Part shown: piece by piece, positions 16,135-25,316 of the stretch
How the letters are laid out: every line of letters begins with the position of its first letter
How positions within the stretch are numbered: the stretch's first letter is position 1
From: Caldisericia bacterium
GTDB lineage: Bacteria; Caldisericota; Caldisericia; UBA6126
NCBI GenBank assembly: GCA_028700655.1
Contig: JAQVSG010000006.1
Span: 1-50,410 of the forward strand
Direction of reading: 5' to 3'
Length of the DNA stretch: 50,410 nt
Notes under the pieces: generated by a model
The model's database searches: none
Seen by the model: only the letters and a program-made list of their open reading frames with translations
What the model was told of the DNA's origin: nothing
Made by a program: the position numbers and the translations under genes

Positions 16135-17796
16135 ATGAAGCACATCATTCAAGCACCAAGAGGGACCAAACTCAGTTGTAAAGGTTGGTTTCAAGAAGCT
16201 CCTATGCGCATGCTCATGAACAATCTTGATCCAGAAGTTGCGGAATGCCCGGATGAATTAATTGTATACGGTGGTTCTGGCCAGGCAGCTCGCAATTGGG
16301 AATCCTATGAAGCTATTATTCGAAGTTTACAATCGTTAGAAGCAGACGAGACTCTATTGGTACAATCAGGGAAACCAGTAGGTATTTGCCGAACATCAGT
16401 AGATGCTCCTAGAGTTTTAATCGCGAATTCTTTGCTCGTACCTGATTGGGCAAATTGGGATGAGTTTCGAAGGCTGCAACACCTAGGTTTAACCATGTAT
16501 GGACAAATGACTGCTGGAAGCTGGATATATATTGGTACACAGGGGATATTGCAAGGAACCTATGAGACTTTTGGAGCATTGGCCAGAAAACACTTTGGTC
16601 CCTCCTGTGATTTAACGGGCAAGCTTGTTCTTACTGCTGGATTGGGTGGAATGAGTGGAGCACAACCACTTTCTGTAACCATGAACAACGGTGTATGTTT
16701 GTGTGTAGAAGTGGATCCGAAGCGCGCTGAAAAGAGATTGCATGATCATTATGTGCAAAATGTTGTCACGTCTTTGGATGAAGCCATTTCATTATGTACG
16801 AAAGCAGTGCAAGATAAAGTACCCTTTTCCGTAGGCCTAATCGGAAATGCTGCTGACATTTATCCAGCCATTATAGAGCGTGGAATTGTTCCTGATGTTG
16901 TTACTGATCAAACCTCTGCCCATGATGCTTTAAACGGGTATGTACCCAATGATATTTCCTTCCAAGAAGCCCTACATCTTCGAAAAGAAGATCCCAAAAC
17001 CTATATCAAAATGGCGATGAATTCTATAACTACCCATGTTAAAGCCATGCTTGATATGCAAAAGGCAGGTTCTATAGTGTTTGACTATGGAAATAATATT
17101 CGTGGTCAAGCGAAAACCAATGGATTGGACAATGCTTTTGATTTCCCCGGGTTTGTACCTGCCTACATACGTCCTTTGTTCTGCGAAGGAAAAGGTCCCT
17201 TCCGATGGGTTGCTTTATCTGGCGATCCGAACGATATATATGAAACCGATAAGGCAATTTTAGAACTTTTCCCCGAGAACAAGCATTTGTGCAACTGGAT
17301 CAAAAAAGCCCAAAAAGAAGTATCGTTTCAAGGTTTGCCATCACGCATATGTTGGTTGGGTTGCGGGGAACGAGCAAAAGCTGGACTTCGCTTCAACCAA
17401 CTCGTGAAAGAAGGAACCATTTCAGCTCCTATCGTAATTGGTCGAGATCATTTGGATTGTGGATCTGTTGCTTCTCCATATCGCGAAACAGAGTCAATGA
17501 AAGATGGTTCAGATGCTATCGCAGATTGGCCCATATTAAATGCATTGTTAAATGCGTGTAGTGGTGCCACATGGGTATCTGTACATCATGGCGGTGGCGT
17601 AGGTATTGGGAAATCTATCCATGCTGGTATGGTTATCGTTTGTGATGGAAGCGATGCGCAAGCAAAGCGTTTGGAGAGAGTTTTAACCAACGATCCAACC
17701 AGCGGAGTTTTTCGACATGTTGATGCTGGTTATGAAAAGGCTATAGAAACTGCTAAAAAAATGAATATTCAAATCCCAATGATGGAAGAGAGATAG
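16135..17796 (+). CDS. hutU: Urocanate hydratase (urocanase)
   Basis: The 553-residue protein is a full-length urocanase, which converts urocanate to 4-imidazolone-5-propanoate using tightly bound NAD+ in histidine breakdown. Matching blocks are [12 protein letters not shown] near residue 45, [19 protein letters not shown] near 120, the [13 protein letters not shown]-binding loop, TDQTSAHD near 265, and the catalytic region [17 protein letters not shown] with [14 protein letters not shown]. The final [17 protein letters not shown] block is also intact. GAAAGGA sits before the ATG. No hutH, hutI or hutG is in the window. The next gene starts three bases after the stop, so the two are co-transcribed with lgt. 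Confidence 0.95.
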   Translation: MKHIIQAPRGTKLSCKGWFQEAPMRMLMNNLDPEVAECPDELIVYGGSGQAARNWESYEAIIRSLQSLEADETLLVQSGKPVGICRTSVDAPRVLIANSLLVPDWANWDEFRRLQHLGLTMYGQMTAGSWIYIGTQGILQGTYETFGALARKHFGPSCDLTGKLVLTAGLGGMSGAQPLSVTMNNGVCLCVEVDPKRAEKRLHDHYVQNVVTSLDEAISLCTKAVQDKVPFSVGLIGNAADIYPAIIERGIVPDVVTDQTSAHDALNGYVPNDISFQEALHLRKEDPKTYIKMAMNSITTHVKAMLDMQKAGSIVFDYGNNIRGQAKTNGLDNAFDFPGFVPAYIRPLFCEGKGPFRWVALSGDPNDIYETDKAILELFPENKHLCNWIKKAQKEVSFQGLPSRICWLGCGERAKAGLRFNQLVKEGTISAPIVIGRDHLDCGSVASPYRETESMKDGSDAIADWPILNALLNACSGATWVSVHHGGGVGIGKSIHAGMVIVCDGSDAQAKRLERVLTNDPTSGVFRHVDAGYEKAIETAKKMNIQIPMMEER

Positions 17797-17799
17797 TAT

Positions 17800-18987
17800 A
17801 TGAGAGAATATCCGCAAAGTGTGTTAGAAACAGAAAACACGGTTCGTGATTTAAAGTCAAAAAACCACTATTTCTATTTGCAGCAAGTAGACCGTATTGA
17901 TGGACAGTACGTATATTGCGACAATCGAAAGATGATCAATCTTGCAAGCTATAGCTATTTAGGTCTTTTACATCACCCCGACATTGATGCGTATGCAAAA
18001 AAAGCAATTGACGATTTTGGTACGGGTACTCATGGTGTTCGCATTCTTGCTGGAACAATACCGTATCACAATGAATTGGAGAAAACGATTGCCGATTTTA
18101 AAAAAAGAGAGGCAGCTATCGTATATTCCAGTGGTTATGTCACCAATTTGTCTGCCATTTCTACTTTGTTTGGTAGACACGATGCAGTGATTTGTGATAA
18201 ATATGATCATGCTTCCATTGTCGATGGATGTTTGTTATCCGGTGCTGAACTTGTTCGTTTCAATCATAACGATCTAGAGAATCTTGAAAAACGACTGATT
18301 CAGACTCAAAATCACCGAAGTCGATGTGTATTGATTGATAGCGTGTATAGTATGGATGGTGATATTGCACCTATACCAGAAATGATCCAATTGTGCCGTA
18401 AATACAATGCTATCTTCTTTGTTGATGAAGCACACTCATTGGGAGTACTGGGAGAAAAAGGGACGGGCGTTGAAGAATACTTCAACTGCTATGGTGAAAT
18501 TGATATTCTCATGGGAACTCTTAGCAAGGTTATTCCTTCTATGGGTGGCTATATTACAGCCGATGAAACCTTGATAAGCCATTTAAAACATCGTTCTCGG
18601 TCCTTTGTTTTTTCTGCTGCTTTAACCCCTGCCAATACTGCTGCCGCAACTGCTTCTTTTCGCGTAATTCAAAAAGAAACGTGGAGGGTACACAAACTAA
18701 AAGAAAATATTGAGTACTTTACCAGCATTCTTCGAGATCAGGGATTTAATCTACTGAATTCACAAACCGCCATTATTCCACTCATTATTCCTGATGAAGA
18801 AAAAACATGGCAAGTTTGCCGATTTATGCAAGACAAAGACATTTTTGTTTTGCCTGTTGTACCTCCTGCTGTACCACCCAATACTTCTAGACTTCGCATG
18901 AATGTTTCATCAGAAATGACCAAAGAAGATATGGATTACGTGATCCAAACTATATTTGATGCAAATAAAGTATTTCAAATACTTTAA
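17800..18987 (+). CDS. Alpha-oxoamine synthase family PLP enzyme (Kbl/BioF/SPT-like)
   Basis: The 395-residue fold-type I PLP enzyme belongs to the family that condenses an acyl-CoA with an amino acid, releasing CO2 (8-amino-7-oxononanoate synthase, 2-amino-3-ketobutyrate ligase, serine palmitoyltransferase). Visible features are YSYLGL near residue 51, FGTGTHGVRILAGT near 73, YDHAS with His137, VDEAHSLGVLG with Asp209, and Lys243 in GTLSKVIPSMGGY as the PLP lysine. The Lys-adjacent sequence (TLSK-V-I-P-S-M-G-G) differs from the TLGKA of Kbl and TFSKA of BioF, so the exact substrate is left open. It begins three bases after hutU and precedes lgt by 11 bases. No biotin genes are nearby. Confidence 0.85.
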   Translation: MREYPQSVLETENTVRDLKSKNHYFYLQQVDRIDGQYVYCDNRKMINLASYSYLGLLHHPDIDAYAKKAIDDFGTGTHGVRILAGTIPYHNELEKTIADFKKREAAIVYSSGYVTNLSAISTLFGRHDAVICDKYDHASIVDGCLLSGAELVRFNHNDLENLEKRLIQTQNHRSRCVLIDSVYSMDGDIAPIPEMIQLCRKYNAIFFVDEAHSLGVLGEKGTGVEEYFNCYGEIDILMGTLSKVIPSMGGYITADETLISHLKHRSRSFVFSAALTPANTAAATASFRVIQKETWRVHKLKENIEYFTSILRDQGFNLLNSQTAIIPLIIPDEEKTWQVCRFMQDKDIFVLPVVPPAVPPNTSRLRMNVSSEMTKEDMDYVIQTIFDANKVFQIL

Positions 18988-18998
18988 TAGGAGGAAAT

Positions 18999-19829
18999 AT
19001 GCACCCTATTTTGTTTACCATAGGTAATTTTTCGTTTCGTTTTTATGGGCTTATGATCGCCATAGGTACATTGGTAGCATTTTGGTTTGTTACCACCAAA
19101 AAGAAAGATATTGCACTTACAGATGACGACCTTCTAGATCTTCTTCTTTGGTTGATCGTTATATGTATTCTTGGAGCTAAGATTGTCTATATCCTTACAC
19201 ACAATCCAATGTACTATATCCAAAATCCAAAAGATATCATTTCTGGGTCTGGGCTTTCGTTTATAGGAATTGTTATATTTGGCTTAGGTACCACATGGTT
19301 TTATGCCAAAAAGAAAAAAGTTAACTTTTTTGCCTTAATTGATATTCTTTCCCCTTCTGTTATGATCGGTTATGCGATCGGCCGTATAGGATGTTTTTTA
19401 AATGGGTGCTGTTTTGGCTTGCCCACCGATTCATGGGTGGGTTTTCGTTTTATCACTGTTGACCCATACCCACGCTATCCTACCCAATTGTTTATTGCAG
19501 CGAGTGCGATTGTGGCTTTCTTTTTGTTACAAGCTATTTACAAACGCAAGAAGTTTCATGGCCTTATTTTTGGATGGTTTTTGGTATTGTATTCTATCAT
19601 CACTTTCATTGTAGGTTTTTACCGCGATATGCCTCGATATTTTTCTTTGCAACTCACATTGAATCAATATTCCACATTTCTCATTGTTCCCATCGCCATA
19701 TGCATTCTTGTGTATGGAAGTAAATTTCAACAAATGATACAATCCCAAGGAAAAACAAAAGAAGGATCGGTTGAAGTATGGGATAAGAGTACGTTTAAAG
19801 AAGAGGATAACGAAACAATTCTTCAATAA
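18999..19829 (+). CDS. lgt: Prolipoprotein diacylglyceryl transferase
   Basis: The 276-residue integral membrane enzyme transfers diacylglycerol from phosphatidylglycerol to the lipobox cysteine of pre-lipoproteins. The signature G-R-I-G-C-F-L-N-G-C-C-F-G is at residues 128-140, preceded by seven-helix topology and followed by RYPTQLF and a late FYRDMPRYF segment carrying a conserved arginine. The usual SFHGG stretch reads SFIGI here, so the family His is replaced by Ile; some homologues also vary at this site. AGGAGG sits before the ATG. It is the third gene of the hutU operon and ends at a bidirectional terminator. It should act with lspA, also in this window, on the lipoproteins encoded here. 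Confidence 0.93.
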   Translation: MHPILFTIGNFSFRFYGLMIAIGTLVAFWFVTTKKKDIALTDDDLLDLLLWLIVICILGAKIVYILTHNPMYYIQNPKDIISGSGLSFIGIVIFGLGTTWFYAKKKKVNFFALIDILSPSVMIGYAIGRIGCFLNGCCFGLPTDSWVGFRFITVDPYPRYPTQLFIAASAIVAFFLLQAIYKRKKFHGLIFGWFLVLYSIITFIVGFYRDMPRYFSLQLTLNQYSTFLIVPIAICILVYGSKFQQMIQSQGKTKEGSVEVWDKSTFKEEDNETILQ

Positions 19830-19831
19830 AT

Positions 19832-19876
19832 AAAAACTCCCTCTCTTTTGAATACCGAAAGAGAGGGAGTTTTTTA
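19832..19876. terminator. Bidirectional terminator between lgt and glnA
   Basis: An approximately 17-bp stem (AAAAACTCCCTCTCTTT at 19832-19848 with its complement at 19858-19875) has a 9-nt loop, with an A-run on the left and a T-run on the right. It can terminate both lgt and the convergent glnA. Confidence 0.93.
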
Positions 19877-19877
19877 A

Positions 19878-21203
19878 TCAATAATTGGCGTAAGCGTCAA
19901 ATTCCGCTGGATTTGGATAGTTCATTGGAATCAGGGCTTCTTTTGTTTTACGATCAATCCACATCGTAATGAATTCTTCTGTGAAGATCGGTTTTAAAAA
20001 CTCTTGATCTTTTTTCAATTCATGAAAAGCACTAAAAAGATCGTTAGGTACGCCTTTGTCTTTTTCTATCTGATCATCGTTGTAGGGATCAACGCTATGA
20101 AGCACACCATCAATACCAGCTAAAAGCAATGCAGTAATGGTAAGATAGGGGTTGCAGGTGGCATCTCCTGTTCTATATTCAAATCTTGTCTCTTCCAAAG
20201 AAGTATAGGCCGGGATACGAATTGCTGCATTCCGGTTTGATTTTGCAAAGGACTTGCTGGAAGGTGCTTCAAATCCTTGGATAAGTCGTTTGTAGGAGTT
20301 GGTTGAAGGATTTGAAAACGCCATGATAGCACCTAGGTGCTTCAAAATGCCTCCCATGAAGTTTAACGCTGTCTTGCTGAGGTGAAGAGGATGTTCTTTT
20401 GAAAAAAAGATCGATCGATTGTCTTCGTCAGATAAGAACATGTGCATGTGCATACCATTCCCTGGTGAACCATACATAGGTTTCGGCATAAATGTACTTA
20501 CCAAACCTTGGTTGGCTGTAATATTGTGCACCATCATTTTTGTGATGAGTATGGCATCGGCTGCTTTTTCAGCAGGTAAAAAATCCAATTCAATTTCTTG
20601 TTGACCTGGAAGCCCTACTTCGTGGTGGTGGTATTTGACTGGAATACCACACTCTTCAATGCGATGTACAACCTCTGATCGAATTTCATATGTTTGATCA
20701 TCGGGACGGGCAATGTGATATCCTTTAGATTGGTTGATACTTCGTTCATTTCCACGAATGTCTACATAAGGGGACATTGCATCAAGCGAGAAGTCGAACT
20801 CTTCAAAAATATGAAATTCCAGTTCGGGAAGAATCATATAGTTGTAGGCGATTTTATGGTGGCGTAAAAGAGTCAGCGCATTTCGTAAAAGAATTCCTGG
20901 GTCGAAGGGAAAAGGTTCGGGGTTGGTGTCATGAGGAAAATGATGAATCGTTCCTAAAAGGTTTCGAGTGGGATATTGGGAAAAAGGGTCTTTCCATGTT
21001 CTTTCTAAATCGGGTACGATGACTAAATCGGATGATGTGACTTCAGCGTATCCAAAATTGGAAGCATCAAACCCTATCCCTTGTTTGAAAACATTTTCAT
21101 TACAATACGAAATGGGTAATGTTACTTTCCTCAATTTTCCAAAGAGATCAATAATCTCTATATTAACAGCTTCATATTTCTCACGTAACTCGTTCAACGT
21201 CAT
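19878..21203 (-). CDS. glnA: Glutamine synthetase, type I
   Basis: The 441-residue enzyme makes glutamine from glutamate, ammonia and ATP. Its length fits the shorter GSI-alpha form of Bacillota. Markers are the N-terminal beta-grasp with IEIIDLFGKLRKVTLP, the ELEFHIF metal block, NGMHMHM (ATP/Mg2+), STNSYKRLIQGFEAP, and NRNAAIRIP with the following RFEYRTGDATCNPYL. The adenylylation motif of the beta type is not apparent. The start at 21203 has GGAGGT nine bases upstream; an in-frame extension to 21266 runs through that site. A promoter lies at 21283-21310 and a GlnR/TnrA-like palindrome sits in the leader. Confidence 0.95.
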   Translation of the reverse strand: MTLNELREKYEAVNIEIIDLFGKLRKVTLPISYCNENVFKQGIGFDASNFGYAEVTSSDLVIVPDLERTWKDPFSQYPTRNLLGTIHHFPHDTNPEPFPFDPGILLRNALTLLRHHKIAYNYMILPELEFHIFEEFDFSLDAMSPYVDIRGNERSINQSKGYHIARPDDQTYEIRSEVVHRIEECGIPVKYHHHEVGLPGQQEIELDFLPAEKAADAILITKMMVHNITANQGLVSTFMPKPMYGSPGNGMHMHMFLSDEDNRSIFFSKEHPLHLSKTALNFMGGILKHLGAIMAFSNPSTNSYKRLIQGFEAPSSKSFAKSNRNAAIRIPAYTSLEETRFEYRTGDATCNPYLTITALLLAGIDGVLHSVDPYNDDQIEKDKGVPNDLFSAFHELKKDQEFLKPIFTEEFITMWIDRKTKEALIPMNYPNPAEFDAYANY

Positions 21204-21247
21204 ATGTACCTCCATCAGTACGTTACCGCTTACAAATAAGGTGTGAT

Positions 21248-21266
21248 TTGTGAAACGTTTGCACAA
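21248..21266 (-). promoter_or_regulatory. GlnR/TnrA-like operator in the glnA leader
   Basis: On the plus strand the bases read TTGTGAAACGTTTGCACAA, a near-perfect palindrome with one extra C. It contains TGTGA, seven bases, then GCACA, which fits the GlnR/TnrA consensus TGTNAN7TNACA at all but one conserved position. It lies just downstream of the predicted transcription start, a repressing position. No glnR gene is in the window. Confidence 0.5.
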
Positions 21267-21282
21267 TGTGTCACTGTTGCTT

Positions 21283-21310
21283 AGTATATAAATGGTTGGA
21301 AGGATTTCAA
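21283..21310 (-). promoter_or_regulatory. glnA promoter
   Basis: On the minus strand TTGAAA (21310-21305) and TATACT (21288-21283) are separated by 16 bp. The leader to the ATG at 21203 would be about 70 nt and contains the GlnR-like site and the GGAGGT ribosome site. Confidence 0.7.
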
Positions 21311-21328
21311 CGGAATTGGTTGGAAGTA

Positions 21329-22453
21329 TTATAGTTTTGACAGATCAAAATCGATGTTGTGATCGTTAATAAAATCGAAGAAACATGCGGGGGGAGTACA
21401 TGTAAAGAACAAATCTTCTGAATGTAACCCTTTAAAACGCAAAGAGTAGGAATGTAGAAGCAAGGGGATTGGTTTGGAATAATCAACACAATGGGAAGGC
21501 TCCTTTACCTTATACTGAGCGGTTACGGGTGGATCTACCATAGGGTCTGAAGCATTGTTATCCGAATTGCAATCGTAGTTTTCATCCTCTAGATCTGTGG
21601 GTACTTCGGCCTCGTCTCGAGTCAATTGGTCAATAGTAATCTTTTTGGGGGGGATGAAAACAGAGGTTTCGTGATAGGGTATATTGTGTTGGTTATATCC
21701 ATACAACAAATCACCCACAACAGGATGACCGATGTATTGCATATGGACGCGTATTTGGTGAGTTCGGCCCGTAAAAATTCGTACTTTCAGAATGGAATAT
21801 TCGTTGTTACTCCATATTTTGTAAGCTCTGGTTGCAGAAAATTTCCCATTTTGAGAAGGAACGACCTTCCGTAGTTTATGATTTACAAGCAATGGGACAA
21901 TGATATCAGTGGTTTCATCTTTAATCGTACCATATACAATGGCAATATAATATTTCTCGACGTCTCGATTTTGAAATTGATCGGCAATAAAAGTATGGGC
22001 GCGATTTGTTTTTGCTGTGACAAGAATGCCGGATGTATCGCGATCAAGTCTGTGTATGATTCCAGCACGTTCCGCTCCGTATACATTAGCAAGATTTCTA
22101 GAATGATACATTAAAGCGTTTACCAGTGTTCCCGTGGATTCCTTGGGAGTAGGATGAGTAAGCATACCCTTTGGTTTGTTAACAACAATAATTTCATCAT
22201 CTTCGTAGACAATATCCAAGGGAATGTTTTCACCTTTAATGGATTCGCCTGTAACATCAGGGTAATTGACTTGCAAAAACTGCCCTTTTTTTACTTTTAA
22301 ACCGGGCCGACGGATGAGGACATCATCCACGGTAATAAAACCCATAAATATCAACTCTACGGCTTTTGTTCTTGTTATATTACACTCCGCAGCGACTAAT
22401 CGATCCAACCTTACTCCATTATATGATTCCGATATCACCAAATTTTTCAGCAT
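21329..22453 (-). CDS. RluD-like large-subunit rRNA pseudouridine synthase
   Basis: The 374-residue protein has an N-terminal S4 domain (about residues 15-65) and an RluA-family catalytic domain. The catalytic motif HRLDRDTSG is at 134-142 with Asp137 as nucleophile. Further markers are VVNKPKGMLTHP, TGRTHQIRVHM near 228 and HPVVGDLLYG near 243. It should isomerise uridines in 23S rRNA; the exact site is not predictable. Between GDLLYG and LLLHSYSLRF lies an insertion of about 75 residues, acidic and Asn-rich, that the family normally lacks. No ribosome site precedes the ATG; a promoter places the transcription start at the ATG itself. Confidence 0.88.
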   Translation of the reverse strand: MLKNLVISESYNGVRLDRLVAAECNITRTKAVELIFMGFITVDDVLIRRPGLKVKKGQFLQVNYPDVTGESIKGENIPLDIVYEDDEIIVVNKPKGMLTHPTPKESTGTLVNALMYHSRNLANVYGAERAGIIHRLDRDTSGILVTAKTNRAHTFIADQFQNRDVEKYYIAIVYGTIKDETTDIIVPLLVNHKLRKVVPSQNGKFSATRAYKIWSNNEYSILKVRIFTGRTHQIRVHMQYIGHPVVGDLLYGYNQHNIPYHETSVFIPPKKITIDQLTRDEAEVPTDLEDENYDCNSDNNASDPMVDPPVTAQYKVKEPSHCVDYSKPIPLLLHSYSLRFKGLHSEDLFFTCTPPACFFDFINDHNIDFDLSKL

Positions 22454-22459
22454 ATAATC

Positions 22460-22487
22460 AATATATAGTGAATTGAACGATTTGCAA
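22460..22487 (-). promoter_or_regulatory. Promoter giving a probable leaderless rluD-like mRNA
   Basis: On the minus strand TTGCAA (22487-22482), a 16-bp spacer and TATATT (22465-22460) are followed by six bases and then the ATG at 22453. The predicted transcription start is the A of the ATG. No Shine-Dalgarno sequence exists between. Confidence 0.5.
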
Positions 22488-22581
22488 AACTATTTCATGC
22501 GTGGTAGTCTTAAATAGAACTTGCTTCCTCGAAATCAAAAAATCGTATAACAGACAGTTACACGAAACGGAGTTTGTGACT

Positions 22582-23067
22582 ATGGAAACAATGAAAAGAA
22601 TGTGTAGGATTGCTTTCCCTTTTCTATTATTCATCGGTACAATCGTTTTTGATCGGTATACAAAGAATCTAGCTATACTTCATCTTCCTCAATCCCCCTT
22701 CCATGTTGTTTCTATTGTAGACTTTGTATATGTAGAAAACTACGGTGCAGTGTTTGGTTTGTTTGCAAACAAACCTCTCAATTTTGCTGCAATCAGTTTT
22801 GGTTCTATCGTTGTTATCATGGTTTTTCTTCGTGTTTTTTTTAAGGTCATTCCCTGGATTCCTGTTTCCCTTATTATGGGAGGAGCTATAGGTAATATCA
22901 TTGACCGATATCTCTATGGTTTTGTGGTAGATTTTATAAAAGTTGGCAACTTTTATGTTTTTAATATTGCCGATGCTTGCATAACTATTGGAGCAGCAAT
23001 TCTTTTTGTATATGTTTGGATCGATAGCAAAAAAGAATCCAAAAGTTCTTTGAAATCTTCTTCCTAA
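22582..23067 (+). CDS. lspA: Lipoprotein signal peptidase (signal peptidase II)
   Basis: The 161-residue polytopic membrane protease cleaves the signal peptide of lipidated pre-lipoproteins. The family motifs are VENYGAVFGLF near residue 51, GGAIGNIIDRYLYGFVVDFI with catalytic Asp117, and FNIADACITIGAAIL with catalytic Asp131. Four hydrophobic helices and normal length are visible. The start at 22582 has GGAG nine bases upstream; the ORF extends in frame to a GTG at 22501 with no support, and an ATG at 22591 is another option. It is divergent from the rluD-like gene and lies 285 bp before gyrB. Confidence 0.92.
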   Translation: METMKRMCRIAFPFLLFIGTIVFDRYTKNLAILHLPQSPFHVVSIVDFVYVENYGAVFGLFANKPLNFAAISFGSIVVIMVFLRVFFKVIPWIPVSLIMGGAIGNIIDRYLYGFVVDFIKVGNFYVFNIADACITIGAAILFVYVWIDSKKESKSSLKSSS

Positions 23068-23141
23068 AAGGAATATTCTATATTTGAAAAAGGGTTGCAA
23101 AATTTTCTTGAAAAAGTGATAAATATTCGTAATCTAGTTTT

Positions 23142-23253
23142 GTTTTCACTATCTTTGAAAAGTTTGCACTCAAATATAGGCCTCATCTAGCCAATTACCT
23201 CATTTAATAGGTTTTCACTTTTTTTACTAACAAAAGTCTGCAATATAAGCCTT
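23142..23253 (+). repeat. Imperfect 42/43-bp direct repeat upstream of gyrB
   Basis: Copy one (23142-23183) and copy two (23211-23253) both start GTTTTCACT, have an AAAGTnTGCA core and end with ATATAnGCCT, separated by 27 bp. They lie in the AT-rich 285-bp stretch before the gyrB promoter. They may be regulatory sites; no regulator family is recognised. Confidence 0.45.
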
Positions 23254-23291
23254 TAAATGCTTTACCATATGTAAAGTAAAATTCCAACCTC

Positions 23292-23319
23292 TTGTTAATA
23301 CGGAACTTATTGATATACT
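23292..23319 (+). promoter_or_regulatory. gyrB-gyrA promoter
   Basis: TTGTTA (23292-23297) and TATACT (23314-23319) are separated by 16 bp. The ATG at 23353 lies about 27 bases after the predicted start site, with GGAG between. Confidence 0.7.
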
Positions 23320-23352
23320 TTATACGGCTTATTTTTTTTGTTGGAGAGTCCT

Positions 23353-25308
23353 ATGGTAGAAGAAAAAGAAAAAAGTATTCATAGTTCTGAAGACGTTGTA
23401 ATGGAAAGCACAAACAACGGGGATTACAACGCTTCTAGCATTCGAGTTTTAGAAGGTTTAGAGGCTGTCCGAAAACGTCCTGCTATGTACATCGGATCTA
23501 CCGATGACAGAGGATTAAACCATCTTGCTTTAGAAATTATTGACAACTGTATTGATGAAGCAATGGCTGGTTATTGCACCAACATTACTGTTGAATTAAA
23601 AGAACCCGATATCATTTCTGTCATTGATGACGGAAGAGGATTTCCAGTTGACCTTCATCCTGATCTAGGTATTCCTGGTGTAACAGTGGCTTTGACGATG
23701 CTTCATGCCGGTGGTAAATTTGATGCCAATAGCTACAAAGTATCAGGGGGGCTTCATGGTGTAGGAGTATCGGTTGTAAATGCTCTTTCAGAATGGCTCG
23801 TAGTAGATGTAAAACGAGATGGTATCCTGTATCGCCAGAAATTTGAACGCGGTGATCCAGTGACCGACCTAATACCTATCGAGGAAACTACCGAAACCGG
23901 CACTCAAGTCACATTTAAACCCGATACCGAAATCTTTGAAAGTACAGAATTCAATAGTACTTTTATCCAAAATCGGTTAAAAGAACTGGCTTTTCTAAAT
24001 CGAAACTTAAAAATCCGTTATATAAACTATCCCAATTCTTTTGGTGTTCAATATTTATTCAAAGGTGGTATACGAGAATATCTTGGTATTCTCCATGAAA
24101 AAGAAACCTCATTATTCCAAGAACCTATCTATTTTGAAGGGGAAGTGATGGATGTATATATCGAAACAACATTCAATTACCTTCGAAAGTCCGATACCAA
24201 TATCCTTTCTTTTGTGAATTCAATTTGCACACGTGATGGCGGCACTCATGTGAATGGCTTGAAGTCTGGATTGCTTCGAGTGATCAATGAAAAGGCCCAC
24301 ATGTTGAAATACACAAAAGATGAAAAAGATTTATTCTCCAGCGCAGATGTTCAAGAAGGCCTTTCTGCGATTTTAAACACAAGGCTTTTTGAACCTCAAT
24401 TTGAAGGACAAACAAAAGGACGATTGGGGAATAGCAAGGTACGAAAAGCCGTCGATACTTTTATATATCAAAATTTCTCTTTTCTTCTCGACCGAAATCC
24501 AGATATCGCAAAAGATATCATTGAGAGATGTTTGATTACAAAACAAGCAAGAGAAGATGCCCAAAAGGCACGAGATCGCGTCTTGCGAAAGAATTTTCTT
24601 TCCAGTTCTGTCCTTCCTGGCAAACTGGCCGATTGTACAGAAAGAAAACCCGAGTTGAGCGAGATATTCATTGTAGAAGGAAATTCTGCGGGTGGTAATG
24701 CGAAACAGGCAAGAAACCGTCATACGCAAGCAATTTTACCTCTTCGAGGGAAAATTCTAAATGTAGAAAAAGCAACAATGGACCGCATTTTATCATCTGC
24801 TGAAATTCAAGCATTGATTTCGGCTCTTGGTACTGGTATTGGCGATGAGTTTGATTATACCAAACTTCGTTATCATAAAGTTTTCATTATGACTGATGCT
24901 GACGTTGATGGTGCTCATATTCGAACACTACTTCTTACATTTTTTTATCGTTTTATGCGACCCCTTGTCGACAACGGCAATATTTACATTGCGCAGCCTC
25001 CCCTATACCTCATTATGAGTGGGAAAAAAAGTGAGATATGGTGTTTTTCTGATGAAGAGTTAAATAAAGAACTTGCCACCATTGATGGTAAAGTAGAAAT
25101 TCAGCGCTACAAAGGCTTAGGAGAGATGAGTGCTTCTCAACTTGCTGATACCACCATGGATATAGACAAAAGGGTGATTTTAAAGGTGAATGTAGACGAT
25201 GCACTTGAGGCTGATCGAATATTCACAATTTTAATGGGAGAAGAAGTATTGCCTCGAAAACAATTCATTCAAGCCCACGCACAAGAAGTCAAAGATCTTG
25301 ATATTTAG
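23353..25308 (+). CDS. gyrB: DNA gyrase subunit B
   Basis: The 651-residue ATPase subunit of gyrase powers negative supercoiling together with GyrA. The GHKL ATPase has [21 protein letters not shown] and [16 protein letters not shown]; the TOPRIM region has [12 protein letters not shown] (Glu442) and [19 protein letters not shown]. It lacks the roughly 170-residue insert of the E. coli protein, as in most bacteria. In the EGDSAGG motif the Asp is Asn444 here, matching the position of E. coli D426N. The start at 23353 has GGAG seven bases upstream; an upstream in-frame TTG has no support. gyrA begins eight bases after the stop. Confidence 0.97.
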   Translation: MVEEKEKSIHSSEDVVMESTNNGDYNASSIRVLEGLEAVRKRPAMYIGSTDDRGLNHLALEIIDNCIDEAMAGYCTNITVELKEPDIISVIDDGRGFPVDLHPDLGIPGVTVALTMLHAGGKFDANSYKVSGGLHGVGVSVVNALSEWLVVDVKRDGILYRQKFERGDPVTDLIPIEETTETGTQVTFKPDTEIFESTEFNSTFIQNRLKELAFLNRNLKIRYINYPNSFGVQYLFKGGIREYLGILHEKETSLFQEPIYFEGEVMDVYIETTFNYLRKSDTNILSFVNSICTRDGGTHVNGLKSGLLRVINEKAHMLKYTKDEKDLFSSADVQEGLSAILNTRLFEPQFEGQTKGRLGNSKVRKAVDTFIYQNFSFLLDRNPDIAKDIIERCLITKQAREDAQKARDRVLRKNFLSSSVLPGKLADCTERKPELSEIFIVEGNSAGGNAKQARNRHTQAILPLRGKILNVEKATMDRILSSAEIQALISALGTGIGDEFDYTKLRYHKVFIMTDADVDGAHIRTLLLTFFYRFMRPLVDNGNIYIAQPPLYLIMSGKKSEIWCFSDEELNKELATIDGKVEIQRYKGLGEMSASQLADTTMDIDKRVILKVNVDDALEADRIFTILMGEEVLPRKQFIQAHAQEVKDLDI

Positions 25309-25316
25309 GAGATAAA

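Noticed and set aside
22669-23100. 143-residue ORF on the minus strand
   Set aside because: It is antisense to lspA, which has its full set of catalytic motifs.
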